Source of the DNA: Capnocytophaga sputigena
Lineage (GTDB): Bacteria > Bacteroidota > Bacteroidia > Flavobacteriales > Flavobacteriaceae
DNA length: 64,000 bases
Assembly (NCBI RefSeq): GCF_900446695.1
Contig: NZ_UAVP01000008.1
Span: 248,001 to 312,000 of the forward strand
Direction of reading: 5' to 3'
Shown here: piece by piece, positions 8,878 to 19,065 of the stretch
How the letters are laid out: every line of letters begins with the position of its first letter
Numbering within the stretch: the first letter of the stretch is position 1
The notes under the pieces: generated by a model
The model's input: only the letters and a program-made list of their open reading frames with translations
Database searches by the model: none
Told to the model about the DNA's origin: nothing
Position numbers and translations under genes: made by a program

Positions 8878-11800
8878 TTTACTGATGAGTTGCTTTTTGC
8901 AGCTTCGGCTTTTACAGCGGCGAGTTCTTTTTTAGCTTCGGCTACTACTTCAGGGAACTCTTTGAAGTTTTTCAGTACGCTTTCCAAGATGTAAGAGGCT
9001 TGGTAAGCATCGTTAAGTCCGCGGAAGTTCTTAGCCATTACGATGAGGCTCTTAGCAGCAAATTCTTTATGTCCGCCGTAATCTTTAGCGATTTTTTGTA
9101 CGACCTCATTAGAGGCTTTATAATTACCTTCTTTATTTTTGAAATAAGCATCGTAGTACAAGGCTTCGGCAGCGAGACTACCGGTAGCTGTTTTCTGTAC
9201 TTCTTGGTAATACTTACGCGCCTGATCGTCGTTACCCGCTTGCGTATAAGCACGGGCGAGCACTATGTAAGCATCGTTTTTGATGCGGGTATCGATAGAT
9301 TTTTCTTCTAATACTTTATTGGCATATTCTATTGCTTTGTCGTACAATTTCTCGTTGTAGCACACGCGCATTAGGTTGCTTTGAGCATAAGTTCTATTCT
9401 GTGCAATGGTAGCCGTTTTCTCAAGTTCTTCGAGGTAAGGTTTGGCTTTGAGGTAGCTACCTGCGTCGAGCAATATTTGGCACACGCGAGTAAGGGCTTG
9501 TTCGCCATATTCGTTAGAACCGCTTTTAGATACATTTTCATAGTGGGTAAGCGCTTTGGCTTTTTGTCCGCTATTGAAATAGAGTTGCCCCAAGTAGAAC
9601 TCGGCATTAGTGCGGCGTAGTCCATTAGGGAAATCTTTGAGGTATTTCTCGAAAGCAGCAATAGCTTCTTTGCTGTTGTTTTGCAAATATTGGCGTTCAG
9701 CAGCTTCATAAGATGCACCTTCCAACTCAAGGTCGGTTACCTCAACATAACCTAAACTCTTCGCCCAAGCAGCATATTCGCTCACTTTGCCCATATCTAC
9801 ATAGATAAGTTTAGCTGAAGCCACCGCTTGTGAAGCCTCGTTCGTATTAGGATAGTCCTTAGCAATGGTTTTGAAAAGGGTAAGCGCTTTTTGGTCTTCC
9901 CCTTTATTGTAATACACTAAACCTTCGCGCAACATTGCACGAGGCACAAGCACATTGCCTTTGTATTCCTTGATAAGTTGCTGATAGTACTGCACTCCTT
10001 TTTCGGTAGATCCTTTTGTTACATAGGCATTTGCCAACTCAAACAAGGCATTAGGGCGCAAGTTAGAACCTTTGTAGTTCTTAACAAAACGCTCTAAATC
10101 TTCAATTTTGCTAGGCAATCGGTCTACAAAACCGTAACTAATTGCTTTTTGGTAAGCTGCATAATCTTGGTCGGCTGATTTTTCTTCTATCAGCTTGTTG
10201 TAGCCCTCCATTGCAGGCCAGTATTTTCCGGTTACGAAATACGAATCGGCTAAGCGAAGCATCGCATCGTGTTTCCAAACATTATCTTTAGGGTTCTGTT
10301 TGAGATATTTCTCAAAATTGACGATAGCCGTAGCGTAGTTGTGCTGATTGAATTGTGAGTATGCTAATCCGTAGTAGCCTTTGCTGTATTCTTCGGTTTT
10401 GGCAGCTGCTGGATTGTTCACAAACTGAGTGAAGTAAGTTTCAGCTCCTTTGTAATCTTTTAGCTGATAAGCCGATTCTCCTGCCCAATAAGAAGCACGC
10501 GCTGAAAGGCTTCCGCTGCCAGCAATAGCTTTGGTGAGATACTGCAAAGCATCGGTGTATTGAAGTTCGTTGAAGAGTTCCAAACCACGATAGAAAGCTA
10601 CTTTTTTGTAGGTTTCTTTATCTTTAGGGTCATTGGATTTTTCTAACAGACTGATAGCTGCTTGGTAGTTACCTGAGGAAATGTACGAATCTACCAAAAG
10701 CGACTGAATTTCTTCTTTGTTGTCGTTAGGATAGGCTTGTGCGTAGGCTTGCAACACGCTAGGCACACTTTCGTAAGGGTTCCCTATTTCATAACTAAGG
10801 CGGGCGTAGTTCAAATGTGCATCTTTTTTGATCTGCTTATCGAAATCCATTTGAGAGGCATTGCGGAAAGCGTTGAGTGCCTGCTGCTTTTGGTCGGTTT
10901 TGAGGTAACATTCGGCTAAGTGATAATAAGCATTTTGCGCTACATTGTCGTTTCCACCTACAATTTTGTTAAATTGTTCGATAGCAGCCTTGTAGTCGTT
11001 ATTTTTATAGAAAGCATAGCCTAAATAGTAATAATCGGTATTAGAGAATTTACCTTTTTTACCTTTGTATTTTTGCAAATAAGGGATTGCTTCTTTATAT
11101 TTTTTCTGATTGAAGTAACTTTCGCCTATAATCTTGTTGAGTTCTGATATTTCTTGAGCGCTCTTGGTTTTGGCGAGTTGTTTTTGTCCTTCTTCTATAG
11201 CCTCGTCGTAAAGGGCTTGTTTGAAGTACATATTAGCTTGGAAGTAGGATACATTTTTGCTGAGAGTCGCATCGTCTTGGACTTCGCGGAAGTAACTTTC
11301 GGCTTTTGCGTAATCATCGGAGTCATAGGCTATATACCCTAAATAATACTTGGCATTATCGGCATATAGAGGGTTGTTCTGCACCGACTCGAAATAGGGT
11401 TTCGACTCGGCTTGTTTGCCCGTATGGAAGAGACAGTAACCTTTTTGGAAGTTGAAACGCGCTTTCTCCTCACTGGATACTCCTAACTCATCAATAGCGT
11501 TGTACCACTCCAAAGCCTCGGCATAATTTCCTTGCTGGAAATAGAGGTTAGCCATTTGCAGGTAAGCCTCGCTGCTCATAGGTGACTCGGGGTGATTGAC
11601 GATAAAGTTGTTCACTAAAGCATCAGCGCCATCTTGGTTGAGCAGTGCCGCAATAGTGGCTACGTAGTACTCACTTTGGGTACGGATAGCCTTATCGGGA
11701 TTGGCAGTTTGCTCTTTGCGGAAGAGGTTTTGCGCCGGCTCATACAATTTGCGGTTGTAGAGTTCTACCGCTTTTTGGTATTGCGATTGAGGGTTGGTAA

Positions 11801-11879
11801 TGATTTCGGTTTCTTGTGCCCATAAACACTGACCGAAAGTCATCATCAGTGAGAGCACCGAAAAAAGTGTTTTTTTCAT
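8874..11879 (-). CDS. large periplasmic tetratricopeptide-repeat protein
   Basis: This 1001-residue protein has a signal peptide (MKKTLFSVLSLMMTFGQCLWAQ) and then almost uninterrupted TPR units across the whole length. Examples are YEPAQNLFRKEQ, YAEALEWYNAIDELG, YKEAIPYLQKYKGKKG, YKAAIEQFNKIVG and YDKAIEYANKVLEEK. TPR arrays of this size act as scaffolds. The signal peptide places it in the periplasm, and no lipobox or membrane segment is seen. The barrel gene follows 65 bases downstream. A conserved pair of giant TPR protein and plugless barrel suggests an envelope complex, but I know of no demonstrated function. Confidence 0.8.
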   Translation of the reverse strand: MKKTLFSVLSLMMTFGQCLWAQETEIITNPQSQYQKAVELYNRKLYEPAQNLFRKEQTANPDKAIRTQSEYYVATIAALLNQDGADALVNNFIVNHPESPMSSEAYLQMANLYFQQGNYAEALEWYNAIDELGVSSEEKARFNFQKGYCLFHTGKQAESKPYFESVQNNPLYADNAKYYLGYIAYDSDDYAKAESYFREVQDDATLSKNVSYFQANMYFKQALYDEAIEEGQKQLAKTKSAQEISELNKIIGESYFNQKKYKEAIPYLQKYKGKKGKFSNTDYYYLGYAFYKNNDYKAAIEQFNKIVGGNDNVAQNAYYHLAECYLKTDQKQQALNAFRNASQMDFDKQIKKDAHLNYARLSYEIGNPYESVPSVLQAYAQAYPNDNKEEIQSLLVDSYISSGNYQAAISLLEKSNDPKDKETYKKVAFYRGLELFNELQYTDALQYLTKAIAGSGSLSARASYWAGESAYQLKDYKGAETYFTQFVNNPAAAKTEEYSKGYYGLAYSQFNQHNYATAIVNFEKYLKQNPKDNVWKHDAMLRLADSYFVTGKYWPAMEGYNKLIEEKSADQDYAAYQKAISYGFVDRLPSKIEDLERFVKNYKGSNLRPNALFELANAYVTKGSTEKGVQYYQQLIKEYKGNVLVPRAMLREGLVYYNKGEDQKALTLFKTIAKDYPNTNEASQAVASAKLIYVDMGKVSEYAAWAKSLGYVEVTDLELEGASYEAAERQYLQNNSKEAIAAFEKYLKDFPNGLRRTNAEFYLGQLYFNSGQKAKALTHYENVSKSGSNEYGEQALTRVCQILLDAGSYLKAKPYLEELEKTATIAQNRTYAQSNLMRVCYNEKLYDKAIEYANKVLEEKSIDTRIKNDAYIVLARAYTQAGNDDQARKYYQEVQKTATGSLAAEALYYDAYFKNKEGNYKASNEVVQKIAKDYGGHKEFAAKSLIVMAKNFRGLNDAYQASYILESVLKNFKEFPEVVAEAKKELAAVKAEAAKSNSSVK

Positions 11880-11923
11880 AATGTTTTACTGTTTAAATAT
11901 TAGGAAAAAGGAAATAGATGCGG

Positions 11924-11954
11924 CAAAGATAGTAATAATTTGGGAATTAGGCAA
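11924..11954 (-). promoter_or_regulatory. promoter of the TPR gene
   Basis: TTG (11954-11952), 20 bases, then TATCTTTG (11931-11924) on the minus strand matches the Bacteroidota consensus, about 45 bases before the start codon. Confidence 0.65.
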
Positions 11955-11960
11955 ATTAGG

Positions 11961-12000
11961 GGGCAGGTGTTAGGTGTTAGGTTTCAGGGGTTAGGGGTTA
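11961..12000. repeat. GGTGTTAGG-type intergenic repeat
   Basis: Short tandem units of the form GGTGTTAGG and GGGGTTAG lie between the GH2 stop and the TPR promoter. Similar tracts occur at about 3828-3857, 51120-51148 and 57685-57706. Confidence 0.5.
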
Positions 12001-12018
12001 GCTGAACTATTGCTGAAT

Positions 12019-15000
12019 TTACTTGTCAATTAAAATCTGTAGTTCTGCGCCACTTACATAGTCTTGTCCGTATTGTTCGCTTAGGGCGGTGAATCGCAGG
12101 TAGCGAGCTTTTACGGGTTTGGCGAAAATGGCTTTTTGCGGACTACCGTCTTTTAACGGAAAAGTACCTTTGTGGACTTCTTCCCAATGTTGTCCATCGT
12201 TACTTACCGACACACTAAAATCCTTTACATCACCGGTTTTGTACTCATCACTACGCGGCAAGTAACTGATGCCCGTTACAAGGATTTCTTTCATCAGGTC
12301 AAAATCGACCCAATGAGGGTATTTTGCCACTGTAATGCTATAAGCACTGTGCCATATTGTGCTAGGATCATTGTCAATCAGGTGAGTAGCTTCGCCTAAA
12401 TCTACCTCTTCACTACTAGCAAAAATTACTTTCATCGGTATGCCTTTGGTTTTCTCTAAGCCTGTAGGGAAAGTTGGTGCGGGAGTACTAGGGGTTACTT
12501 GTGCTTGTGCAGCTATTTTTTCATTTTCATCAGTTGCTGAAGTGCTGAATTCTATAGGGCGTATGATAAAACCGAAATGCGTAGGACTTGCCATTACTCT
12601 ATCGCGAACGAGCGGAGTGGGACCACAGCTGTTGCCGCCTACGCCCGTAGCACCAGTGCTGATTTGCAAATAAGTAGCATCGGACTCAGGTAATTGGTAA
12701 GGATGCCCTGCCAAAGTGAGTTGCTGAGGTGAGTGAGCTAAAGCTGAAAAATCCATTGTAGGATTGGCTACCAATAGCACTCCTGTTTTGTTATCATCGT
12801 TTTTAAGGGCTACCCAACGCGTATCTTGATGATGCCCCATATCCTGCGGCTTAGGAAAAGAAGAACCACCTTCTGGAAGCGGAAAAGTTACCTCATCATT
12901 GTATATTCCTACAAAAGCCCCCGTTTTTCTATCGGAATAGTTGTCTTGAGGTCCTCGACCATAGTAAGTGGTATGTTTGAATTGTTTGGGCAACTTGAGC
13001 TGATAGCCTATTTGTGGCAATACAGCTGTAGGTTCGTTCGATGCAATAGCCGCTTGCAGTTCAATAGAGCCATCGGGGTAGACGGTGAACACTTGGTTGG
13101 TAACGAAGCGGAAATTGTCGTTATCAAAAGGTCTATCTGTAAACTCCTTGATTTGATGATCGGCAGCACTGGGTTTACCTACGAGTTGCGCCCCATTAGG
13201 CGCTTGTGATTGTACGGTGAAAGCAAAGCTATAACTGCCATTGGCGTTTTTGGTTACTTTGTGCGATAAGGCTTTGTGTTTCAAGTTGTGCAATCCTTTG
13301 TTAAACCATTGTTGGTACGCCCATACATCGTTGTTTACAAAAGCGCGAAAAGCATTGAGTTGAAAATTGCTATTTTCTACAATAGTCTGTTTGCCGTATT
13401 GCAATTTGGCAATGGTGCCTTTTTCTAAATCGAATTGCACGGAGAAGTCTTTACCAACAATTGTATTTTTGCGTTTGCTATATTGTAATTTATCACCTTG
13501 AGCTACTGAAGCAATGCTTGGGTAATTACTTGCTGCTTGCAATAAAAATTGCTCTTGGGCTATAGGTTCTTCTTTTTCTGCCGACCAAGGTTGTTGATTT
13601 TGATAAAAACTAAAGTTGATATAATACTCAGCCCCAGATTCTAACGGAGAGTGTTCTATAACATAGACGTTCTCCTCTCTGATGATTCTTTCCCAAATAA
13701 GAGATTTAGCCAATTGTTGCAAACTGAGGTCATAGAAATGTCCTTCAGGTTCAATGTTTTGTATGCTAAAGTTGCCTTGTTGCACTTCTTTACCATTTTT
13801 GAACAATTGCCATTTTCCTTTTCCTTGTTCTATATAGGTGAAATAGTTTTTGTTGCGCAACTGAAAAGCCGTTTTTTGCAAGTTACTTTGGTTTTTATAA
13901 TCTACAGGAGGGCAATACTGAGGTTTGTAAGCCTCTTTCAATCGTTCTATAGGGAAGCGTTTTACAGCTACATTCTGATACACTTTTTTCACTTCGGCGA
14001 GTTGGGGTTTCGGTTTGCGATCGGCGAAAATAATTCCGTTCATCACAAACTGACCGTCGTTAGGGTAATCGCCGAAATCACCTCCATAGCCTTCATAACG
14101 CTTGCCATCTTTTGTATAATGATAGATTGATTGGTCTACCCAATCCCAAATAGCACCTCCACAGATGTATTTGCTACTATCAATCGCTTCCCAATAATCG
14201 GCGAGATTGCCGAGAGCATTACCCATAGAGTGAGCATATTCCGAGATATGGAAAGGGTATTTGATATTCAGCTCACCAGTAGCAGCTTTCTCTACCCACG
14301 CCACTGATGGATATTGATTAGAGCCCATATCCACAATGTCGTTATTGCGTTCGTACTGCACAGGGCGGCTTTTATCAATGGTTTTCAAGTGGTCGTAAGC
14401 TACTTTGAAGTTGTTGCCAGGTCCTGCTTCATTACCGAGAGACCATATTACGATAGAAGGCGCGTTGTAAGTCGCTTCAACCATTTCGGTTACACGGGCA
14501 ACGTGTGCATTTTCCCATTCTTTGGGGTGAGAGAGCGACTCCTTGCCGTAGTAGTACTCGTGAGACTCGATATTGGCTTCATTTTCTAAATAGATACCGT
14601 ACTTGTCGCAGAGGTAGAACCAGTAAGGATCAGGGGGATAGTGAGAGTTACGCACGTGGTTGATGTTGTTGCGTTTCATCAAGAAGATTTCGTCTTTCAT
14701 CTGCTCGTGAGTGAGTGTGTGCCCTTGTGCGGGGTGTGTTTCGTGACGATTTACGCCTTTGAGTTTGATTACCTGACCATTGAGATAATAGGCTTTATTT
14801 TGGATATCCACCTTTCTAAAACCAAAGTACGATGAAACTGTTTCAACCACTTTGCCTTTTTTATCTAATAATTGAGCAACTAACACATAGCGATAAGGCG
14901 CTTCGGCTGACCACATACGCACGTTTTTCCAATCTTTTTGCAAGGAAGTTGTGGTAGCAAAACCTTTGGCATTTGCTTTAGGCAGTTTGGTTATCCACTG

Positions 15001-15987
15001 TTGTTCAGGAGAATCGCTCACTTCATCTTTGTACAAGTGTTTAGCAGGATAGACTGCATAGTGCAGTGAATAGCCTTCCACAGGTTGATTTGTGAGATTG
15101 CGCACTTCGGCTTTTACTTGTAAGTCCCACGTTTTGTAATCAGTATCAGTAAGGATATTCAAATTGAAGATTTGCACTTTAGGGGTTGCACGCAGGGCTA
15201 CGGTTCTAAAAATCCCCGGTAAGCGGAACATATCTTGAGATTCGAGGAAAGAGCCATCGGAATTGCGGTACACTTCTACCGCTACTTTATTTTTACCTTT
15301 TTGAAGGTAGGGGGTAATATCAAAAGAGGCAACATTGCGAGAGTTTTTAGAGAAACCCACGTATTTGCCATTGATCCACAGATAGAAGAAAGAGTCTACC
15401 CCATCAAAATCAATAAAGATTTCGCGTCCATCCCAATTGTTAGGCACTTCAAACTCGCGCACATAGGAACCTACCTCATTGCGATATTCATAGGTTGTCC
15501 AATCAGTTGGAGGTGTGCGCATTACCCCTTTGCGCCAATCGTCGACCTTGCGTTCGTGGTAGAAAATCACGGGTTGGTTCACATAGATAGGCAAGCCGTA
15601 TTTGAGAGAGCCATCTTTTTGGATACCATAGACATTCCAATTGGATGGTACGGGAATAGCGTCCCATTTTGAGGTATCGTAATCCGTTTTATAGAAATCT
15701 TTAGGGCGCTGGTCGGGGGTTTTGCACCAATGGAATCGCCATTGCCCATTGAGGGATTGCCAATAGGGAGAATACTCGGGCAATACTTGTGTAGCTTGTT
15801 TCTCGTTGTTGAACGAAAAGAAGTAGGCTCGCGGATATTCTTTATTAAGGGATAGGTTTTCGGGCGATTGCCACTCATCACCTGTAGGGGCAGCAGGGTT
15901 GCCATAAGCGAAGCCTGCTAAGGTTTTGTGTTGGGCAGTAGCTGAAATGGTAGCAGCTAATGTAAAGGCTAAAAAGTAGTTTTTCAT
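12019..15987 (-). CDS. GH2 beta-galactosidase with C-terminal F5/8 (discoidin) domain
   Basis: This 1322-residue exported enzyme has the LacZ-type GH2 layout: sugar-binding and immunoglobulin-like domains, a TIM barrel, a beta-galactosidase small-chain domain, then a discoidin-type carbohydrate-binding domain over the last 140 residues (DNDPSTIWHSAYS ... ARYLRFTALS). The acid/base is Glu520 in SLGNEAGPG and the nucleophile is Glu583 in HISEYAHSMGN. The ATG at 15987-15985 is chosen because it begins a signal peptide (MKNYFLAFTLAATISATAQ). The open frame continues 56 codons upstream without a plausible start. The gene follows the SusCDE genes but is separated by about 500 bases and a terminator, so it may be transcribed separately. 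Terminal beta-galactose release from host glycans is likely. Confidence 0.9.
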   Translation of the reverse strand: MKNYFLAFTLAATISATAQHKTLAGFAYGNPAAPTGDEWQSPENLSLNKEYPRAYFFSFNNEKQATQVLPEYSPYWQSLNGQWRFHWCKTPDQRPKDFYKTDYDTSKWDAIPVPSNWNVYGIQKDGSLKYGLPIYVNQPVIFYHERKVDDWRKGVMRTPPTDWTTYEYRNEVGSYVREFEVPNNWDGREIFIDFDGVDSFFYLWINGKYVGFSKNSRNVASFDITPYLQKGKNKVAVEVYRNSDGSFLESQDMFRLPGIFRTVALRATPKVQIFNLNILTDTDYKTWDLQVKAEVRNLTNQPVEGYSLHYAVYPAKHLYKDEVSDSPEQQWITKLPKANAKGFATTTSLQKDWKNVRMWSAEAPYRYVLVAQLLDKKGKVVETVSSYFGFRKVDIQNKAYYLNGQVIKLKGVNRHETHPAQGHTLTHEQMKDEIFLMKRNNINHVRNSHYPPDPYWFYLCDKYGIYLENEANIESHEYYYGKESLSHPKEWENAHVARVTEMVEATYNAPSIVIWSLGNEAGPGNNFKVAYDHLKTIDKSRPVQYERNNDIVDMGSNQYPSVAWVEKAATGELNIKYPFHISEYAHSMGNALGNLADYWEAIDSSKYICGGAIWDWVDQSIYHYTKDGKRYEGYGGDFGDYPNDGQFVMNGIIFADRKPKPQLAEVKKVYQNVAVKRFPIERLKEAYKPQYCPPVDYKNQSNLQKTAFQLRNKNYFTYIEQGKGKWQLFKNGKEVQQGNFSIQNIEPEGHFYDLSLQQLAKSLIWERIIREENVYVIEHSPLESGAEYYINFSFYQNQQPWSAEKEEPIAQEQFLLQAASNYPSIASVAQGDKLQYSKRKNTIVGKDFSVQFDLEKGTIAKLQYGKQTIVENSNFQLNAFRAFVNNDVWAYQQWFNKGLHNLKHKALSHKVTKNANGSYSFAFTVQSQAPNGAQLVGKPSAADHQIKEFTDRPFDNDNFRFVTNQVFTVYPDGSIELQAAIASNEPTAVLPQIGYQLKLPKQFKHTTYYGRGPQDNYSDRKTGAFVGIYNDEVTFPLPEGGSSFPKPQDMGHHQDTRWVALKNDDNKTGVLLVANPTMDFSALAHSPQQLTLAGHPYQLPESDATYLQISTGATGVGGNSCGPTPLVRDRVMASPTHFGFIIRPIEFSTSATDENEKIAAQAQVTPSTPAPTFPTGLEKTKGIPMKVIFASSEEVDLGEATHLIDNDPSTIWHSAYSITVAKYPHWVDFDLMKEILVTGISYLPRSDEYKTGDVKDFSVSVSNDGQHWEEVHKGTFPLKDGSPQKAIFAKPVKARYLRFTALSEQYGQDYVSGAELQILIDK

Positions 15988-16019
15988 TTGTTGTAAATTT
16001 TGGGAAAATCTATTGTTTT

Positions 16020-16046
16020 TTGGGAGGTTGAAAGCCCCCGACCCCC
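16020..16046. repeat. small CCCCCGA palindrome
   Basis: GCCCCCGACCCCCGAAGGGGGAC can form a GC-rich hairpin in otherwise AT-rich leader DNA upstream of the GH2 gene. I saw no second copy in the window. Confidence 0.35.
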
Positions 16047-16110
16047 GAAGGGGGACTATCCACAAAGGTGAGTGTATATCAGTTGTGGGGGAGTATCCAA
16101 AATGTTTTTT

Positions 16111-16213
16111 GCGTGGGCGTTTGCAAAATGTTTTATATATGAGCGTTTGCAGCACATACCCAGCTATCGCTGGCTTTCCTACATAACATACTTTAAAAGT
16201 AATTGATTATCAA
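16111..16213. repeat. dispersed GGGCGTTT element, copy B
   Basis: GTGGGCGTTTGCAAAATG with a second GAGCGTTTGCA is followed by CATACTTTAAAAGTAATTGATTAT, matching copy A at 4849-4906 in both halves. Apart from this, the preceding hairpin and the susE terminator, the non-coding stretch 15988-16482 holds AT-rich DNA and no gene that I can support. Confidence 0.55.
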
Positions 16214-16413
16214 AGCAATCCATTTTGATAAAGTATGATAATTTGCTTTTTTAAACTCCCACGAATTACACGAATTTTCACGAAATTGGGAGTCCATAAA
16301 AGTCTTTATTTTTTATTATCTCACTAATTTTCACCTGACGGTGAATTATCTTGTGATTATATTACGATATAACGCTATAAATCAACATTCTGTTACATCG
16401 GTAGTAGTGAATA

Positions 16414-16450
16414 AAACAGCGAACTACTTGTGAGGAGTAGCTCGCTGTTT
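16414..16450 (-). terminator. terminator downstream of susE-like gene
   Basis: AAACAGCGAACTACT and AGTAGCTCGCTGTTT form a 15-base-pair stem with a single mismatch and a 7-base loop, 33 bases after the stop codon at 16483. The minus transcript ends in GCTGTTTTATT. Confidence 0.8.
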
Positions 16451-16482
16451 GTTAAAGTTCAGAAATTAAGTGAAAACTAAAT

Positions 16483-17478
16483 TTATTTTTTAATGAGTTC
16501 GTAAGTACCTGTACCCGCTTCTTCGTCAAAAGAGAAATTGATATCGTAAGTACCAGCAGTAACAGGAATATTAGCACCACCACTCTTTAGGTTGCCATCG
16601 GAAACATATCCGTAGTTAGTACCCCAAGAGTTATTCAAACGGAATTTAATCTCACCGTTGCTAAGCACTACGTTTTTAGCTTCCCATTGGTCAAGCTGAC
16701 CGTTATAGCTCATCACCACATCATCAGTATCTCCCCAACCTTTGGCACCATTACCTATGATACCCCAAGAGTATGCTTCCATTTTGTAAGTAAGAGCGGA
16801 AAGATTGATAGTAATACGAGTAGCACCAATAACAGAGGCTTCAATATCACTTCCACCAGTTACTAATTTACCTCCTGTGCCACCATAATTGGTACCCCAG
16901 TTATTATTAGTACGGAATTTAATTTTACCTGCTTTAAGAGTAGTATAGGCTACCAAATTGCCTCCTTGATTCCACATAGATACATCGGGACCATTCCAAC
17001 CATTAGGTGTAGCATCACCTACAACTCCCCAAATAGAAGGAGAGAGAAGGGTTTGGTAAGAATTGATACTAATAGTATTTTCAGAGACACCTTTAGTTAC
17101 TTGTTGTTCACCTACTAATACAGTAGAGGTAATTTTCACATCGGCGGCTTGCCCTACAGGGAGTTTCAAAGTACGAGCGATTCTATTGAGTTCGGCTACG
17201 GTATAGGTTACTTTATTAGAAGTAATTTTTTTAGTATCCGATTTAGAACCATACGAAAAAACCGTTTGATACTTCACTGGAGTATTCACACTTAGATTAG
17301 CATTATAGGTAATAGTAAGTGCTTCTTGGCTCGCGTTAGCTTCTTGTAAAACAAGGGTATTGCTTGATACTTGTGTAGTAAGTGTTACAGCACTTGTATC
17401 GAGAGTTGTTTTATCTTCTTTTTCACAGCCTGCTAATAATACTAACGATAGCAAGGCTAATTTAGTTATTTTTTTCAT
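16483..17478 (-). CDS. SusE/SusF-like starch-binding surface lipoprotein
   Basis: This 331-residue lipoprotein has a lipobox (LLAGC) followed by EKEDK. The C-x-K-acidic-acidic pattern matches the surface export signal known from Capnocytophaga lipoproteins. An N-terminal SusE Ig-like domain (about 25-130) is followed by two tandem carbohydrate-binding modules, each opening WGVVGDATPNGW or WGIIGNGAKGW and each holding a near-identical IKFR.NN.WGTNYG block. This is the SusE/SusF arrangement used to hold alpha-glucans at the cell surface. It sits 14 bases after susD in the same operon. A strong terminator follows. Confidence 0.9.
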   Translation of the reverse strand: MKKITKLALLSLVLLAGCEKEDKTTLDTSAVTLTTQVSSNTLVLQEANASQEALTITYNANLSVNTPVKYQTVFSYGSKSDTKKITSNKVTYTVAELNRIARTLKLPVGQAADVKITSTVLVGEQQVTKGVSENTISINSYQTLLSPSIWGVVGDATPNGWNGPDVSMWNQGGNLVAYTTLKAGKIKFRTNNNWGTNYGGTGGKLVTGGSDIEASVIGATRITINLSALTYKMEAYSWGIIGNGAKGWGDTDDVVMSYNGQLDQWEAKNVVLSNGEIKFRLNNSWGTNYGYVSDGNLKSGGANIPVTAGTYDINFSFDEEAGTGTYELIKK

Positions 17479-17492
17479 TGCTTATTCGGTTT

Positions 17493-19061
17493 TTAGTATC
17501 CAGTATTTTGTTTGATTACACCTCCTGATGACAATACTACGTTAGCAGGTATAGGATAGAGTTTGCGGAAGTTATCAACAGCTGCACCAGCTGCTACACC
17601 ACCTTTGAAAGGCCATAAATACGTACCTTCTACAAATTGGTTATAACGAATCAAATCGGTACGGCGGAATCCTTCCCAATAAAGTTCACGAGCACGTTCA
17701 TTAAGTATTTCATCGGTAGTAACAGCACCAAGTGTAGTTACTCCTGCACGAGAGCGCAATAGGTTTACATAAGTAAGTGCATTAGCTGTATTATTACCAC
17801 TGCGCATAGCAGCTTCAGCATAGTTCAAGTATATTTCGGCTAAGCGTATAAGAGCTACATCGGTATCTACAAAGTCACCTGCAGGGTCTTTACCTTTTGC
17901 ACCTGCTGAAGTGATGTTTTTGTACTTAGTAATAGCATAACCATGTTTGAAATTAGAGATAGAACTAATTTCGTATTCTTGACCATTGGTGAAGAACATT
18001 GCACGTGCATCTGTCCAAGCAGTAGGAGGGTTGTTTGTTCCGTTGAATTTTTGCACTAAAGATTTAGTAGTGCGAATACCAGCCCAACCGCTACCTACAC
18101 CATAGTTTTGAGCTGACATAGCGCCTCCTATAGATGCATGTACTAAGAAAGTACTACCTGCCCAAGTTTTTGAGCTCAAACCATCGAAATTAGCGGTAAA
18201 GATATTTTCGTTTTGAGCGCCATTGGTATCGTTATCGGCTAAGAAAAGGTTTTTGTAATTAGGAGCTAAGCTATAACCAGAGTTGATTACCTTTGTAGCG
18301 TATTCCATACAATCAGCCCAACGAGGGGTACCTGTATACACTTCGGCATTGAGATATAGGCGAGATAACAAAGCCCAAGCAGCCGCTTTATCCACACGAC
18401 CATATTCATTAGTTTTAGGAGCCTTGAGGTCGTTTTCGATAGCTTTGAGTTCACTTTCTATAAAAGCAAACACCTCTGCACGACTTTTGCGATCGGAAGT
18501 AGTAAGGTTATCTTTTACTTCGGTTATAATAGGTGTTGCCCCAAATAAATCCATTAAGTAATAATAGGCATAAGCACGAATAAAACGGGCTTCGGCAACT
18601 CCGTAGGTTTTCATTTCCTCAAACTGGCTATTTTGGTTAATTGAGATAAATGAATTAGCAAATGAAACGGTTTGTGCCAATCGGTAGTACATACCTTCAA
18701 TGATACCATTGCTGGCAGTCCAGTTCATATTGTGAAAATCGGGCACACCTGGGTCGCTCCACGCTACTACGGCTTCATCTGTAGGGAGTTCTTGCATATA
18801 GAACAAGAGACGAGTGAACTGACTTGTTCCTTCATCTATCCCTTGTATATCAGGAGATCCCGAAGGTCCTTGTTGCCCTGTAAGAGCTAAAGAAGCGTAT
18901 ACTTTTGCTAAGGCTTGTTCTGCTTCATCTAAGTTTGATTTTACTGAATTTTCAGTTTTGCTATCGGGGTCGATAGAAGGGTCTTGGTCTAAGTCTTTCA
19001 AACAACTGCTAAGTGATAAAGCTGCTGCCAATCCCCATATTTTGATATAATTACTTTTCAT
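17493..19061 (-). CDS. SusD/RagB-family glycan-binding lipoprotein
   Basis: This 522-residue protein has a lipobox (LSLSSC) followed by LKDLDQDPSIDPDS, a typical SusD opening. The family's helical TPR-like scaffold is visible: EAEQALAKVYASLA, VAEARFIRAYAYYYLMDLFG, and near the C-terminus ALIRLAEIYLNYAEAA and ARELYWEGFRRTDLIRY. SusD forms a lid on its SusC partner and captures the sugar at the surface. The gene begins 4 bases after the susC stop, so the two are translated together. The adjacent GH97 and SusE-like genes point to an alpha-glucan such as starch or glycogen as ligand. Confidence 0.95.
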   Translation of the reverse strand: MKSNYIKIWGLAAALSLSSCLKDLDQDPSIDPDSKTENSVKSNLDEAEQALAKVYASLALTGQQGPSGSPDIQGIDEGTSQFTRLLFYMQELPTDEAVVAWSDPGVPDFHNMNWTASNGIIEGMYYRLAQTVSFANSFISINQNSQFEEMKTYGVAEARFIRAYAYYYLMDLFGATPIITEVKDNLTTSDRKSRAEVFAFIESELKAIENDLKAPKTNEYGRVDKAAAWALLSRLYLNAEVYTGTPRWADCMEYATKVINSGYSLAPNYKNLFLADNDTNGAQNENIFTANFDGLSSKTWAGSTFLVHASIGGAMSAQNYGVGSGWAGIRTTKSLVQKFNGTNNPPTAWTDARAMFFTNGQEYEISSISNFKHGYAITKYKNITSAGAKGKDPAGDFVDTDVALIRLAEIYLNYAEAAMRSGNNTANALTYVNLLRSRAGVTTLGAVTTDEILNERARELYWEGFRRTDLIRYNQFVEGTYLWPFKGGVAAGAAVDNFRKLYPIPANVVLSSGGVIKQNTGY

Positions 19062-19065
19062 ACGC

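Noticed and set aside
15988-16155. Upstream extension of the GH2 gene
   Set aside because: The extra 56 codons cross repeats and a GC hairpin, and a good signal peptide begins at 15987.
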